From Propionicimonas sp. (lineage in GTDB: Bacteria; Actinomycetota; Actinomycetes; Propionibacteriales; Propionibacteriaceae), in assembly GCA_013791955.1 (NCBI GenBank), contig VMSW01000007.1, positions 1,302,001-1,366,000 of the forward strand: 64,000 nt of DNA. Direction: 5' to 3'. The translations under genes were made by a program, and so were the position numbers. Below, piece by piece: positions 32,642 to 42,558 of this stretch. Below the pieces are notes generated by a model, which was not told the DNA's origin, did no database searches, and saw only the letters and a list, made by a program, of their open reading frames with translations. Within the stretch, counting starts at the first letter, position 1. Every line of letters begins with the position of its first letter.

Positions 32642-35551
32642 TCAGCTAACCAACAAGTCTGGTTGACCGCTGACTTGCCGGTGGTCGGCGAGCACGTGGC
32701 GCAGGAAGCTGCCGGTGTGGGAGTCGGGATTGGCGGCTACCTGTTCGGGAGTGCCTTCGGCAATCACCAGACCACCGCGGGAGCCACCCTCAGGGCCGAG
32801 GTCGATCACCCAGTCAGCCGCCTTGATCACGTCGAGGTTGTGCTCGATCACCACCACCGTGTTGCCCTTGTCGACCAGCGACTGCAGCACCTCCAACAGC
32901 TTCCGGATGTCTTCGAAGTGCAGACCGGTAGTGGGTTCGTCCAGGACGTAGAAAGTGCGCCCCGTCGAGCGCTTCTGCAGTTCTGCGGCCAGCTTCACCC
33001 GCTGCGCCTCGCCGCCAGAGAGGGTCGTGGCCGGTTGGCCCAAGCGAACGTAGCCAAGCCCGACATCAACCAGCGTGCGCAGGTGCCTGGCGATGGCCTG
33101 GATCGGGGCGAAGAACTCCAACGCCTCCTCGATCGGCATGTCGAGGACTTCGGAGATCGTCTTGCCCTTGTAGTGCACCTCCAGGGTTTCCCGGTTGTAC
33201 CGGGCGCCGTGACAGACCTCGCAGGGCACGTACACATCGGGCAGGAAGTTCATTTCGATCTTGATCGTGCCCTCACCGGCACAGTTCTCGCAGCGCCCAC
33301 CCTTCACGTTGAAGGAGAACCTGCCCTGCTGATAGCCCCGCACCTTCGCTTCGGCGGTTTCGGCAAAGAGTTTGCGGATCCGATCGAAGACGCCGGTGTA
33401 GGTGGCCGGGTTCGAACGCGGGGTGCGCCCGATCGGCGATTGATCGACGTGAATGCTCTTGTCGATGTGCTCGGCCCCGGTGATCGAGCGATGCCGTCCG
33501 GGCACCGCCTTGGAACCATAGATCTTCTTGGACAGAGCCGTGTAGAGGATGCTGTTGACCAATGAGGACTTCCCCGAGCCAGACACTCCAGTCACCGCAA
33601 CGAACTGCCCCAATGGGAAGCGAACCGTGACGTCGAGCAGATTGTGCTCGGTGGCCCCGTGCACCGTCACCGCATGGCCGGTGGACGGACGCCTGGTGGC
33701 CGGCATCGGAATCCGTCGCCGCCCAGTCAGGTAGGCACCGGTCAATGAAGTCGGGTGCGCGAGTAGTTCGGACACCGGCCCGGACACCACCACTTCGCCG
33801 CCGTGCTCCCCCGCGCCCGGGCCAATATCGACGGCCCAATCGGCGGCCCTGATGGTGTCCTCGTCATGCTCCACCACGATCAAGGTGTTGCCGAGCCGTT
33901 TCAGCCGCAGCAGGGTCTCGATCAGGCGATGGTTGTCGCGCTGGTGCAGCCCGATCGATGGCTCATCAAGCACGTACAACACTCCCACCAGCCCCGAGCC
34001 GATCTGGGTGGCCAGCCGAATGCGTTGCGCCTCGCCGCCGGAAAGACTGCCCGCGGTGCGGGACAAACTGAGGTAGTCCAAGCCGACGTCCAGCAGGAAG
34101 CGGAGTCGCTCGTTGATCTCTTTCACAAGCCGCTCGGCGATGCGGGCCTCACGCTCGGCCAACCGCAACCCGCCCATGAACACCGCAAGTTCGGAGATGC
34201 TCAGGTTGGCCACCTCAGCGATGTTCTTGCCGCCCACCGACACCGCCAGTGAGGACGGCTTGAGTCGATCACCGTTGCAGGTCAGGCAAGGTACCTCGCG
34301 CATGTAGCCGGCGTATCGTTCCCGAGCGTTGTCGGATTCGGCTTCGGCGTGCCGCCGCCGCACATAGGGCAGCGCGCCTTCGTATTTGGCCCGATAGGTA
34401 TGTTCGCGGCCGTGCCGCGAAAGGCTGTGCACGGTTACCTGCCCCGGAATCCCCATCAACAGCAGCTGTTGGACGGGCTCGGAAAGCTTCTCCCATGGCG
34501 TGTCCACGCTGAAGCCCTCCTGCGCGGCCAGCGCGGCGAAGAGGTTCTGGAAGAAGCCAGCCACATAGGGCGTGGTCCAGATGGCGATTGCCCCCTGGGC
34601 AAGACTCTTTCCGGTGTCGGGCACCACCAGCTCGGCGTCCACTTCCATGCGGGTGCCCAAGCCCGAGCAGGCCGGGCAGGCCCCCCAGGGAGCGTTGAAC
34701 GAGAACTGCCGCGGCTCCAACTCCTCAATGGCCACATCGTGGCCGTTGGGACAGGCCAGCCTTTCGGAGAAGTGCCGCTCCCGATGGGGATCTGAGTCGG
34801 CCTTGTCGACGAAATCCACGGTCAGCACGCCACTGGCCAGACCGAGGGCGGTTTCAACAGAATCAGTGAGTCGCCGTTTCATCGTCGCCTTGACGGTCAA
34901 CCGGTCAACGATCACCTCGATGGAGTGCTTCTTCTGCTTATCCAGCGTCGGTGGGGCGGTCAGCTGGTGGAGCTCACCGTCCACCCGAACTCGAGAGAGC
35001 CCTTGCCCGGCAAGCTGGCGGAACAGGTCGACGTACTCACCTTTGCGGCCCCGCACCACCGGTGCCAACACCTGGAAGCGGGTTCCCTCAGGCAGTTCCA
35101 TCAATCGGTCGACGATCTGTTGCGGCGATTGCCGCGAGATCGGTTCGCCACATTCCACGCAATGCGGTTGGCCTGCGCGCGCGTACAGCAGCCGCAGATA
35201 GTCGTAGATCTCGGTGATCGTGCCGACAGTGGAGCGCGGGTTTCGGCTCGTCGACTTCTGATCGATGGAGACCGCCGGGGACAACCCTTCGATGAAGTCG
35301 ACGTCCGGCTTGTCCATCTGGCCGAGGAACTGGCGGGCATAGGCCGACAGGCTCTCCACATAGCGGCGTTGGCCCTCGGCGAAGATCGTGTCGAAAGCCA
35401 GGCTCGACTTGCCCGAACCCGACAGCCCAGTGAACACGATCATCGAATCCCGGGGCAGATCGAGATTGACGTTGCGCAGGTTGTGCTCGCGAGCCCCACG
35501 GACGATCAGGCGGTCATTCACGCGGTTCATGCTAGATGGTGCCGCTGACAT
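32642..35551 (-). CDS. uvrA: UvrABC system protein A
   Basis: 969 aa dimeric damage sensor with two ABC modules. Walker A motifs [12 protein letters not shown] (near the N-terminus) and [12 protein letters not shown] (near 650), signatures LSGGEAQR twice, and two zinc fingers: CPNGHD...CPACSG and CENCAGEGT...[13 protein letters not shown] 35551 has AGGAGA almost directly before it; ATG 35530 (seven residues shorter) is an alternative. Faces the convergent-free start of the next plus-strand gene. Confidence 0.97.
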   Translation of the reverse strand: MSAAPSSMNRVNDRLIVRGAREHNLRNVNLDLPRDSMIVFTGLSGSGKSSLAFDTIFAEGQRRYVESLSAYARQFLGQMDKPDVDFIEGLSPAVSIDQKSTSRNPRSTVGTITEIYDYLRLLYARAGQPHCVECGEPISRQSPQQIVDRLMELPEGTRFQVLAPVVRGRKGEYVDLFRQLAGQGLSRVRVDGELHQLTAPPTLDKQKKHSIEVIVDRLTVKATMKRRLTDSVETALGLASGVLTVDFVDKADSDPHRERHFSERLACPNGHDVAIEELEPRQFSFNAPWGACPACSGLGTRMEVDAELVVPDTGKSLAQGAIAIWTTPYVAGFFQNLFAALAAQEGFSVDTPWEKLSEPVQQLLLMGIPGQVTVHSLSRHGREHTYRAKYEGALPYVRRRHAEAESDNARERYAGYMREVPCLTCNGDRLKPSSLAVSVGGKNIAEVANLSISELAVFMGGLRLAEREARIAERLVKEINERLRFLLDVGLDYLSLSRTAGSLSGGEAQRIRLATQIGSGLVGVLYVLDEPSIGLHQRDNHRLIETLLRLKRLGNTLIVVEHDEDTIRAADWAVDIGPGAGEHGGEVVVSGPVSELLAHPTSLTGAYLTGRRRIPMPATRRPSTGHAVTVHGATEHNLLDVTVRFPLGQFVAVTGVSGSGKSSLVNSILYTALSKKIYGSKAVPGRHRSITGAEHIDKSIHVDQSPIGRTPRSNPATYTGVFDRIRKLFAETAEAKVRGYQQGRFSFNVKGGRCENCAGEGTIKIEMNFLPDVYVPCEVCHGARYNRETLEVHYKGKTISEVLDMPIEEALEFFAPIQAIARHLRTLVDVGLGYVRLGQPATTLSGGEAQRVKLAAELQKRSTGRTFYVLDEPTTGLHFEDIRKLLEVLQSLVDKGNTVVVIEHNLDVIKAADWVIDLGPEGGSRGGLVIAEGTPEQVAANPDSHTGSFLRHVLADHRQVSGQPDLLVS

Positions 35552-35603
35552 TCTCCTGCGGCCCGGTTGGCCCGCAGGTGCGCTTGGCCTTAGGTTTGCC
35601 TAC

Positions 35604-36314
35604 ATGAGTCTGTACCCCGGACCGGTTCCGGTGGCGGATGTGCACCGGTGGAAAACCGAGGCAACCCAGCGACTGCTCGGTTACACCATCGCCCTCACCG
35701 AGGATGAGTGGCATCAGCCCGCCCGTTTGCCGGGCTGGTCGCGGGCCCACGTCGCGACTCATCTGGCTCGAAATGCCGATTACTTCCGGGCCGTTCTGAA
35801 CGCCCAGTTCGCTGGCTGTGCTCAACCCGAGCTACCCAGCGCTGCCGAACGCCGAGCCAACCTTGAGCTGGGCGCCGACCGCAACGGTCTAGAACTACAG
35901 ATCGATCTGGACGCCGCTGCCGGAGCTTTGCAGAACGCGATCGACACTGTCTCGGACTGGACCCCGCTGGTGCTCATCAACGGCGCTGAGCTGCCTTTGG
36001 CGGCGCTGCCGCTGGCGCGACTGCACGAACTCGAAGTGCATCTGATCGACCTCGACTGCGGTTTCACTGCGGAGATGATCGACCCTGAGGCGGCCGAATG
36101 GCTGCTGCGTTGGGCGCTGTTCCGTCTTGGCGAGGCCAATCTGCCAGCCATGACGATCACCACCACCAACCTGCAAGCCGAACTAGGTATGGGCACCGAC
36201 GAACCGCTTCAGATCAGCGGCTCCGATGCGTCCATCTGGGCCTGGTTGACCGGCCGCGGCCCAGCCGACTCAGTATCGGGCTCAGAAGACCTGACGCTGC
36301 CGTTTCTCGGCTGA
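35604..36314 (+). CDS. Maleylpyruvate isomerase family mycothiol-dependent enzyme
   Basis: 236 aa from ATG 35604; longer open frames upstream run antisense to uvrA. The DinB-like four-helix domain is at about 10-150: DVHRWKTEATQRLL, LPGWSRAHVATHLARNAD with a metal-ligand His pair, then LPLARLHELEVHLIDLDCGF with the second His cluster. A C-terminal SCP2-like domain follows (MTITTTNL, ISGSDASIWAWLTGRG). The family uses mycothiol as cofactor, but members have many functions, so isomerase activity is not assured. Confidence 0.82.
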   Translation: MSLYPGPVPVADVHRWKTEATQRLLGYTIALTEDEWHQPARLPGWSRAHVATHLARNADYFRAVLNAQFAGCAQPELPSAAERRANLELGADRNGLELQIDLDAAAGALQNAIDTVSDWTPLVLINGAELPLAALPLARLHELEVHLIDLDCGFTAEMIDPEAAEWLLRWALFRLGEANLPAMTITTTNLQAELGMGTDEPLQISGSDASIWAWLTGRGPADSVSGSEDLTLPFLG

Positions 36315-36335
36315 CTCGACTAGGCGCGTCCTGGC

Positions 36336-36626
36336 TCAGTTGAGCGCTTCGAGCATCTGCAGGACCGACTCGCCCCCCGATATCTCACCAAGCCTGGCGT
36401 TGAACACCGCATTCTCTGGCCGAGCCAGATGATCGTTGAACGCCGCCTCGTCGCGATAGCGCTCCACCACCACCAGCGCGCCGCGGTCCCGGTCAAGGTA
36501 GCTCTCGAACCGCAGGTTGCCCGGTTCGGTGCGAACCTGGCGGCCATAGTCCCCAAGCAATTGGCTGATCTGAGTCCGCACCTCGGCCGCAACAATCATT
36601 GTCGCGATCAGGTTGACTTCGCTCAT
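36336..36626 (-). CDS. ABM-domain protein (antibiotic biosynthesis monooxygenase/LsrG-like)
   Basis: 96 aa dimeric alpha-beta barrel family: MIVAAEVRTQISQLL, EPGNLRFESYLDRD, VVVERYRDEAAFNDHLARP. The family includes quinone monooxygenases, LsrG (AI-2 processing, also about 96 aa) and sugar-related enzymes. Its ATG overlaps the stop of the sugar ABC ATPase gene by four bases, so it is the last gene of the transporter operon and may act on the imported compound. Function beyond the fold is inference. Confidence 0.78.
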   Translation of the reverse strand: MSEVNLIATMIVAAEVRTQISQLLGDYGRQVRTEPGNLRFESYLDRDRGALVVVERYRDEAAFNDHLARPENAVFNARLGEISGGESVLQMLEALN

Positions 36627-38134
36627 ACCGAGTCCAAACGGCCCACGGCGTAGTGCATGACTCGCTCCTCGGTAGCTTCGGACCTACCCAAATCGGCAGC
36701 GATCCGGCCGTCCCGCATCACTAGGACCCGGTCGCTCATGCCCAGCACCTCGGGCAGTTCGGAGGAGATCATGATGATGGCTACGCCCTGGTCGGCCAGG
36801 TCGGCCATGATTTGGTAGATCTCCGACTTGCTGCCCACATCAATGCCGCGGGTCGGCTCATCGAGAATGAAGACCTTGATTCCCAGGCTGAGCCAGCGGG
36901 CCAGCACCACTTTCTGCTGATTGCCACCGCTCATGTTGACCACCATGAATTCCGGTGACGGGGTCTTGATCCGAAGGTTCTCAATCCACTTGGCGACTAA
37001 AGCCTTCTCCTGCCCAAGCTGTAGAAGGCCGAGCTTGGTGAGCCGATTGAGTCCAGCCACCGTGACGTTGAAGAACACCTGCAGCTTCAACAACAGCCCT
37101 TGCCGCTTGCGGTCCTCGGTCACCAATGCCACTCCCCGATCAATGGCGTCCCTCGGCGATCGGGGTCGGTAGGGCTTGCCGAACAGGTGCATCTCTCCAA
37201 CAGTTGCCCGATCAGCCCCGAAGAGCACCCGGGCAACCTCAGTGCGCCCCGAGCCGGTGATCCCGGCGAAGCCGATGATCTCCCCAGCCCGGACAGTGAA
37301 GGAGACATCCTTGACCAGGTGAGCTTGGGCCAACTGCGACACCTCCAGCACCACCTCACCGGGTGTTCCGGAGCGTTTGGGGTAGACGTCGGCGAGGTCA
37401 CGGCCGATCATCATTCTCACCAAGTCGTCCAGATTGACCTCAGACACTTTTCGGGTATCGATGTAGCTGCCGTCCTTGAGCACCGTCACTTCGTCAGCCA
37501 CCTCGAAGATCTCCTTCAGTCGGTGGGAGATATAGATGATGCCGATGCCAGCGGCTTGCAGCCGCCGTACCACCGCGAACAACTGCTCAATATCTTGTTC
37601 ACTGAGCACGGCCGAAGGTTCGTCCATCACCAGGATCCGAGTGTTTCGGTTCAGTGCTTTGGCGATCTCGACCATTTGTTGCTGAGCAACCGAGAGCCTG
37701 CCGGTGATGGCATCTACTGGCAGCGAGACGTTGAGACTGTCCAGGAGTTCACGAGCGCGCTGGCGGGCCTGGGCCCAATCGACTTTGCCAAGCTTGGTGG
37801 GCAAGTGACCGAGGAAGATGTTCTCTGCCACCGTCATGTTCGGGGCGAGGTTGAATTCCTGATAGATCGTGGAGATGCCCAACCGCTCGGCGTCACCCGG
37901 GTTTCGGATGTCCACCTTGGCCCCATCGACGAAGATCTCGCCTTCGTCGCGAGTGTAGGCACCGGAGAGGATCTTGATCAGGGTCGATTTGCCCGCCCCG
38001 TTTTCTCCGAGCAGCGCATGTACCTGCCCACTTCGCACCCGAAGGTTCACTCCGGCCAACGCCTTCACCCCAGGAAAGCTCTTGCCAATGCCACGCATTT
38101 CCAGCAGCGGGGCGGACGCAGTCTGGTCACTCAT
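36623..38134 (-). CDS. Sugar ABC transporter ATP-binding protein (RbsA/FrcA-like)
   Basis: 503 aa from ATG 38134 (a GTG at 38143 is also possible). Two fused nucleotide-binding domains: the first with GENGAGKSTLIK and LSVAQQQMVEIAKAL, the second with the usual degenerate P-loop GITGSGRTEVAR and NMSGGNQQKVVLARWL. This is the CUT2 class that imports pentoses, hexoses or autoinducer-2. It is between the permease gene and the ABM gene. Confidence 0.92.
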   Translation of the reverse strand: MSDQTASAPLLEMRGIGKSFPGVKALAGVNLRVRSGQVHALLGENGAGKSTLIKILSGAYTRDEGEIFVDGAKVDIRNPGDAERLGISTIYQEFNLAPNMTVAENIFLGHLPTKLGKVDWAQARQRARELLDSLNVSLPVDAITGRLSVAQQQMVEIAKALNRNTRILVMDEPSAVLSEQDIEQLFAVVRRLQAAGIGIIYISHRLKEIFEVADEVTVLKDGSYIDTRKVSEVNLDDLVRMMIGRDLADVYPKRSGTPGEVVLEVSQLAQAHLVKDVSFTVRAGEIIGFAGITGSGRTEVARVLFGADRATVGEMHLFGKPYRPRSPRDAIDRGVALVTEDRKRQGLLLKLQVFFNVTVAGLNRLTKLGLLQLGQEKALVAKWIENLRIKTPSPEFMVVNMSGGNQQKVVLARWLSLGIKVFILDEPTRGIDVGSKSEIYQIMADLADQGVAIIMISSELPEVLGMSDRVLVMRDGRIAADLGRSEATEERVMHYAVGRLDSV

Positions 38135-38144
38135 TGTGCCCACA

Positions 38145-39128
38145 TCACTTGCGATGGGTGAGCTGATCGACTGAGACTGCGGCGATGACCAGGATGCCGG
38201 TCACCAACACCTGATAGGTCGACTCCACACCCATCAGCTGGAGGCCGTTGCGGAATACGCCCACAATGAGCGCACCGATCAAGGTACCGACGATGCTGCC
38301 CCGCCCACCAAAGAGGCTGGTACCACCAAGCACCACCGCAGTGATGCTGTCGAGGTTGGAGTTCTGGCCGGCCTGCGGGTCGCCGACTCCGGTGCGAGCC
38401 ACCAGCAGCAGGGCCGCGATTCCGTAGGCCAAGCCAGCGAAGGCATAGACACCCATCAGCACTCGTTTGGTGTTGATGCCGGACAGCCGCGCAGCCTCAA
38501 TATTGTCCCCCACTGCGAACACTGACCGGCCAGCGGCGGTATAGCGCAGTGCAAACCAGGTGATCGCATACAGAACCACCATCAAGACCGTCCCCCACGC
38601 GATGGCTGTTCCGCCGAGATAGAAGGTGTCGCCCAAGAAGGTCAACGACTTAGGCAGCCCGGTGACCGTGGAGGTGGTGTAAATCCGAGTCAGCGCGTAG
38701 GCGATGTTCATCGTCCCAAGAGTCACGATGAAGGCTGGTAACCCAACCCCGGTGACCAGAGCTCCGTTGAGGAGGCCGAAACCCACCGCCACGAGCAGCC
38801 CCAAAGCGACCGCCAGCACCGGGTTGAGACCTTTCTGCGCGGCAAAGCTCGCCATCAGCACTCCCGATAGCGCCATCACCATGCCGTTGGACAGATCGAT
38901 CCCGGTGGTGATGATGACCAGCGTTTGGCCGATGGCCAGCACCCCCACCACCATGACCTGCTGAAGGATCAGGGAAAAATTGGGGCCGCTAAGGAACCGC
39001 GGGCTCATGATGGCGAAGAAAATGCTGGCCATTAGCAAAGCGGCCAGCGGGCCGAGGATTGGGGATCCGAACAGTACCTTGGCGATGCCCGCACGCCGGT
39101 CGATCGTCGGGCTCAGCGCTGAGCTCAT
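38145..39128 (-). CDS. Sugar ABC transporter permease (RbsC/FrcC-like)
   Basis: 327 aa, about nine to ten membrane helices. QTLVIITTGIDLSNG in the middle of the first half, the conserved loop RSVFAVGDNIEAARLSGINTKR and the GGTSLFGGRGSIVGTLIGAL stretch are typical of CUT2 permeases. As only one permease gene is present, it should form a homodimer. Middle gene of the binding protein-permease-ATPase operon. Confidence 0.92.
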   Translation of the reverse strand: MSSALSPTIDRRAGIAKVLFGSPILGPLAALLMASIFFAIMSPRFLSGPNFSLILQQVMVVGVLAIGQTLVIITTGIDLSNGMVMALSGVLMASFAAQKGLNPVLAVALGLLVAVGFGLLNGALVTGVGLPAFIVTLGTMNIAYALTRIYTTSTVTGLPKSLTFLGDTFYLGGTAIAWGTVLMVVLYAITWFALRYTAAGRSVFAVGDNIEAARLSGINTKRVLMGVYAFAGLAYGIAALLLVARTGVGDPQAGQNSNLDSITAVVLGGTSLFGGRGSIVGTLIGALIVGVFRNGLQLMGVESTYQVLVTGILVIAAVSVDQLTHRK

Positions 39129-39201
39129 GGTTCGTCGTGCCTTTCTGTGTGCCAGGTGGCGGCGCTGCCGGTCGGCTTCGCCGCCACCCAGACCTCGTTG
39201 A

Positions 39202-40239
39202 TTACTTGTTGCCCCAGCAGTTCGCTGTGCCGTAGGCGGAGTCCTTGCTGTCCACCCCGGCCTGGGCCTTGTCGGTGATCAGCGTGACGCCGGTGTCGGT
39301 GTAGCCAGTCGGCTTGGTACCGGTCTTGGCGTAGTTCACGATGGCTTCAACGCCAAGTGAAGCCATCTTCAGTGGGTACTGCTGCGAGGTGGCTGCGATC
39401 TTGCCGTCAACCACACCCTGAACGCCCTGGCAGCCGCCGTCAACCGAAACGATGACCACGTCCTTCTCCTTGCCCGCGTTCTTCAGTGCGGTGTAAGCAC
39501 CAAAGGCGGCCGGCTCGTTGATGGTGTAGACCAAGTTGATGTCGGAGTTCTTGCTCAAGCAGTTCTCCATTGCGGTCTGACCCTCGGTCTGGTCACCATG
39601 GGTGTCCTGAGCACAGACGACTTCCTTGGAGGTCGCCAGATCGGTGGAGTCAGCAGCGATTCCCGAAACCAGACCCATGCCCTGCAGGAAGCCGTTGTGA
39701 CGCTGGGCGCCAACGGTGATACCGGGCTGAAGATCGAGGGTGGCAATCACAGGGGTCTTGCCTGCCATCTTTTTGCCCGCCCATTGACCGATCAGTTCGC
39801 CGGCCTTGAAGTTGTCGGTGGCGAACAGCGCATCAGAGGCACTCTGCGGATCGGTTGCCGTGTCGAGGGCGATCACGACGACCCCGGCTGCCCGCGCCTT
39901 CTCGATCGAGGGCACGATGGCCTTGGTGTCACTTGGCGTGATCAGAATGCCCTTGGCACCGGCGTTGATCATGTTCTCCATCGCGGTGACTTGGCCCTCA
40001 TTGTCGCCGTCTTTAGCGCCAGCGCCAGTGAGGAGCTTCACGCCAAGCTCAGTTGCCTTGGCCTGCGCGCCCTCCTTCATCTTCACGAAGAACGGGTTGG
40101 TTTCAGTCTTGGTGATCAGACCCACAACAATCTGGTCCGAACCTGCGGATCCGCTGGTAGAAGGGGCAGCGCCCGAACTGCAAGCAGTGAGTACAAGAGG
40201 AAGCGCGAGTCCGAAGACCGCGAGGTGCTTGAGGCTCAT
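39202..40239 (-). CDS. Sugar ABC transporter substrate-binding lipoprotein
   Basis: 345 aa from ATG 40239, preceded by a GAAAGGCG-like site. The longer frame to 40290 runs through the operator and is rejected. Signal peptide with lipobox LTAC (Cys near 20), then a type I periplasmic-binding fold (periplasmic_binding_4): VGLITKTETNPFFVKMKEGA, GILITPSDTKA, VIALDTATDP, VDGGCQGVQGV. The wording is closest to FrcB-like fructose binders in memory, but the ligand cannot be settled. An internal Cys pair probably forms a disulfide. Confidence 0.9.
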   Translation of the reverse strand: MSLKHLAVFGLALPLVLTACSSGAAPSTSGSAGSDQIVVGLITKTETNPFFVKMKEGAQAKATELGVKLLTGAGAKDGDNEGQVTAMENMINAGAKGILITPSDTKAIVPSIEKARAAGVVVIALDTATDPQSASDALFATDNFKAGELIGQWAGKKMAGKTPVIATLDLQPGITVGAQRHNGFLQGMGLVSGIAADSTDLATSKEVVCAQDTHGDQTEGQTAMENCLSKNSDINLVYTINEPAAFGAYTALKNAGKEKDVVIVSVDGGCQGVQGVVDGKIAATSQQYPLKMASLGVEAIVNYAKTGTKPTGYTDTGVTLITDKAQAGVDSKDSAYGTANCWGNK

Positions 40240-40275
40240 CGTGTATTGTCGCCTTTCTTTCTCCATCGCCGGGAT

Positions 40276-40289
40276 TGACATCGATGTCA
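40276..40289. promoter_or_regulatory. LacI-family operator
   Basis: Perfect 14-base palindrome TGACATCGATGTCA with the central CG step typical of LacI/GalR operators. It lies in the gap between the transporter operon and the divergent LacI gene, and about 11 bases downstream of the -10 box of the operon promoter, where a bound repressor would block transcription start. Confidence 0.75.
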
Positions 40290-40300
40290 TCCGTGGTAGG

Positions 40301-40330
40301 ACTGTAAGATCATCACTAATACCGAGTCAA
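40301..40330 (-). promoter_or_regulatory. Promoter of the sugar transporter operon
   Basis: On the minus strand: -35 TTGACT (40330-40325), an 18-base spacer, and -10 TACAGT (40306-40301). Transcription would begin near 40294 and give a leader of about 55 bases with the operator at about +5 to +18. Assigned by eye; five of six and four of six consensus matches. Confidence 0.55.
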
Positions 40331-40357
40331 GCAACAGAGCGAAACTGAGACCTGAAC

Positions 40358-41413
40358 GTGACCTCAACTGGATCCCCCGTCCCCGGCTCAAGGCCGGTCC
40401 GTCAGCCCGCCACGATGAAACAGGTCGCGCTCTTGGCTGGCGTCGGCACCAAGACGGTTTCGCGGGTCATCAACGAAGAACCAAACGTCAGCGATGCGAT
40501 GGCGAAACGGGTCTGGGAGGCAATCACTGCGCTCGACTACCACGTCGACATGCAAGCGGGCAGCCTGCGCCGAGCCGGAGGTCGCACCAGGACCATCGGA
40601 CTGCTCATCAGCAGCGTCGACAACCCCTTCGCTGGTGGCATTCATCGGGCCGTGGAAACCCAAGCCCGCCGACACGGCGTGTCAGTACTGGCTGCCAGCA
40701 TGGATGAGGACCCCACCCGCGAGGCCCTTGGGGTCAAGGAGTTCCTACGCCGTCGCGTAGACGGCCTGATTATCACCACCGCCTCACAGGATCTCAGCTA
40801 TTTGGTCTCGGCGGTCGAGCGAGGCATACCCATGGTGTTCGTCGACCGAGCTCCCGTTGGACTGAACGCAGACTCGGTGACAAGCGACAATAGTGAGGCC
40901 TCCGCGGCTGGCACCCGCCACCTCATCGAGCGCGGGCATCGCCGCATCGCCCTCTTGGTCGACAACGTATCGATCGGCACCGCCGCCGAACGCCGTCGCG
41001 GTTTCCTTGAGGAGTTGGGACGGGCCGGAATCCCTACCGGCGAAGCAACCATTCGCACCGACGTCCACGGTGCCGATGCAGCCGAGCAACTGACGCGTTC
41101 ACTACTCGCCCAGCCCGACCCGCCGACCGCCATCTTCAGTGCCCAGAACCTCATCACGCTTGGGGTGCTGCGCGCACTGCATTCCCTGGGACGCCAGCAC
41201 GATGTGGCCTTGATCGGCTTCGACGATCTTCCGTTGGCCGACCTACTTCAGCCTGCCATTACCGTGATCGCCCAGGACGCCCGAGCCATCGGCGAGGCCG
41301 CAGCAGAGCGGCTGTTCCGCCGACTGGACGGCGACCATCTCCCGGTCGAGCAGGTGATCATTCCGGCCGAGTTGATAGCCCGCGGTAGCGGTGAGATATC
41401 GCCCGCGCATTGA
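40358..41413 (+). CDS. LacI family transcriptional regulator
   Basis: 351 aa from GTG 40358. N-terminal HTH and hinge: ATMKQVALLAGVGTKTVSRVINEEPNVS, about 18-45, then the hinge LRRAGGRTRTIG. The ligand domain (IGLLISSVDNPFAGGI, VFVDRAP, ALIGFDDLPLADLLQP) is of the periplasmic-binding type. Divergent from the sugar transporter operon and very likely its repressor, acting at the palindrome 40276-40289. Confidence 0.92.
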   Translation: MTSTGSPVPGSRPVRQPATMKQVALLAGVGTKTVSRVINEEPNVSDAMAKRVWEAITALDYHVDMQAGSLRRAGGRTRTIGLLISSVDNPFAGGIHRAVETQARRHGVSVLAASMDEDPTREALGVKEFLRRRVDGLIITTASQDLSYLVSAVERGIPMVFVDRAPVGLNADSVTSDNSEASAAGTRHLIERGHRRIALLVDNVSIGTAAERRRGFLEELGRAGIPTGEATIRTDVHGADAAEQLTRSLLAQPDPPTAIFSAQNLITLGVLRALHSLGRQHDVALIGFDDLPLADLLQPAITVIAQDARAIGEAAAERLFRRLDGDHLPVEQVIIPAELIARGSGEISPAH

Positions 41414-41443
41414 TGGTTCTCACGACCCACCCAAGAACGGCGC

Positions 41444-41457
41444 TGACATCGTTGTCG
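41444..41457. promoter_or_regulatory. Near copy of the LacI operator
   Basis: TGACATCGTTGTCG differs from the palindrome at 40276 in 2 of 14 positions. It sits 31 bases after the LacI gene, about 1.17 kb from the main site. It may be an auxiliary operator for looping, or chance. Confidence 0.3.
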
Positions 41458-41492
41458 TCGTCACAACTTGCGTCCCGACACATCCTGGTCGA

Positions 41493-42470
41493 TCAGGAAT
41501 TGGCGGCGATCGATCGCCGCCGCGCCACCACTAGGCTGGCGATGGTAGTCACTGTCAGGGTGCCGATGATCACTAGTAGTGACAGCCAGATCGGGATCTC
41601 GGCGTCGAAGCCCAGCGCGTGATCGACGCCATACTCATGGAACGCATGGAGCACCAGCTTGACGCCGATGAAGGCCAAAATGACTGACAACCCCACCGAT
41701 AGGTAGATCAGGCGCTCGAGCAGCCCGCCGATCAGGAAGTAAAGCTGCCGCAGCCCCATCAAGGCGAACACGTTGGCAGTGAACACTAGGAAGGGCTCCT
41801 GAGTGAGCCCGTAGATCGCCGGAATCGAATCCAGAGCGAACAGCAGGTCGGTGGTACCCAGCGCAACGATGACGAAGAGCATCGGCGTGATCAGGCGCTT
41901 GCCGTCCACCTTCACTTGCAGCTTGGTGCCGTGGAACTCCTCGGTGGCCGGGAACGTATGTCGAACCCAGCGCATCACCGCGTTCTCGGTCAGATCTTCT
42001 TCGTCATCAGGCTTGCGGTAGTCAAGGTAGAGCTTGATGGCGGTGTAGATCAGGAAGGCACCGAAGAGGAAGAAGATCCAGCTGAAGGCCTCGATCGCCG
42101 CCGCACCCAAGCCGATGAAGATGCCTCTGAAGATCAGCGCCAAGATGATGCCAACCATTAGGGCGTACTGCTGCAACTGCCGGGGCACCCGAAGGTTGGC
42201 CATGATGAGCACGAAGATGAACAGGTTGTCCACGCTCAGGCTGTACTCGGTGAGCCAGCCAGCGAAAAACTCCCCTGCGTAGCGTCCGCCCCAGATGTAC
42301 CAGACCCCCATGCCAAAGACCACTGCGAGCGCGGAAAAGGCGGCTATGGCCACCCCCGCTTCCTTCATCGATGGCTCATGCGGCCGGCGGCCGATGTAGA
42401 GCAGATCGACCCCAAGCAAAACCACCATCGCGGTAATCGTGATCAGCCACACCTCGGTGGTTACGTGCAT
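41493..42470 (-). CDS. TerC family integral membrane protein
   Basis: 325 aa, about eight to nine helices. Both TerC metal-site motifs occur: TEYSLSVDNLFIF (about 76-88) and GTTDLLFALDSIPAI (about 200-214), each with conserved Asp in a helix. The family (TerC, Alx, MeeF/MeeY) is tied to tellurite resistance and manganese export. A charged loop at about 148-190 (DYRKPDDEEDLTEN) is cytoplasmic. No yybP-ykoY riboswitch is visible in the 88-base upstream gap. Confidence 0.9.
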   Translation of the reverse strand: MHVTTEVWLITITAMVVLLGVDLLYIGRRPHEPSMKEAGVAIAAFSALAVVFGMGVWYIWGGRYAGEFFAGWLTEYSLSVDNLFIFVLIMANLRVPRQLQQYALMVGIILALIFRGIFIGLGAAAIEAFSWIFFLFGAFLIYTAIKLYLDYRKPDDEEDLTENAVMRWVRHTFPATEEFHGTKLQVKVDGKRLITPMLFVIVALGTTDLLFALDSIPAIYGLTQEPFLVFTANVFALMGLRQLYFLIGGLLERLIYLSVGLSVILAFIGVKLVLHAFHEYGVDHALGFDAEIPIWLSLLVIIGTLTVTTIASLVVARRRSIAANS

Positions 42471-42558
42471 TACTTGCCCTTCTCCATCGAGTCTGGTTGC
42501 GCGACCCGGCAGTTCGCGACCATTCTCGCAGCCACCGCCAGCCCGTCCAACTGAGCCG

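Noticed and set aside
42471-42558. Manganese (yybP-ykoY) riboswitch upstream of the TerC gene
   Set aside because: The gap is only 88 bases and shows none of the conserved loops.
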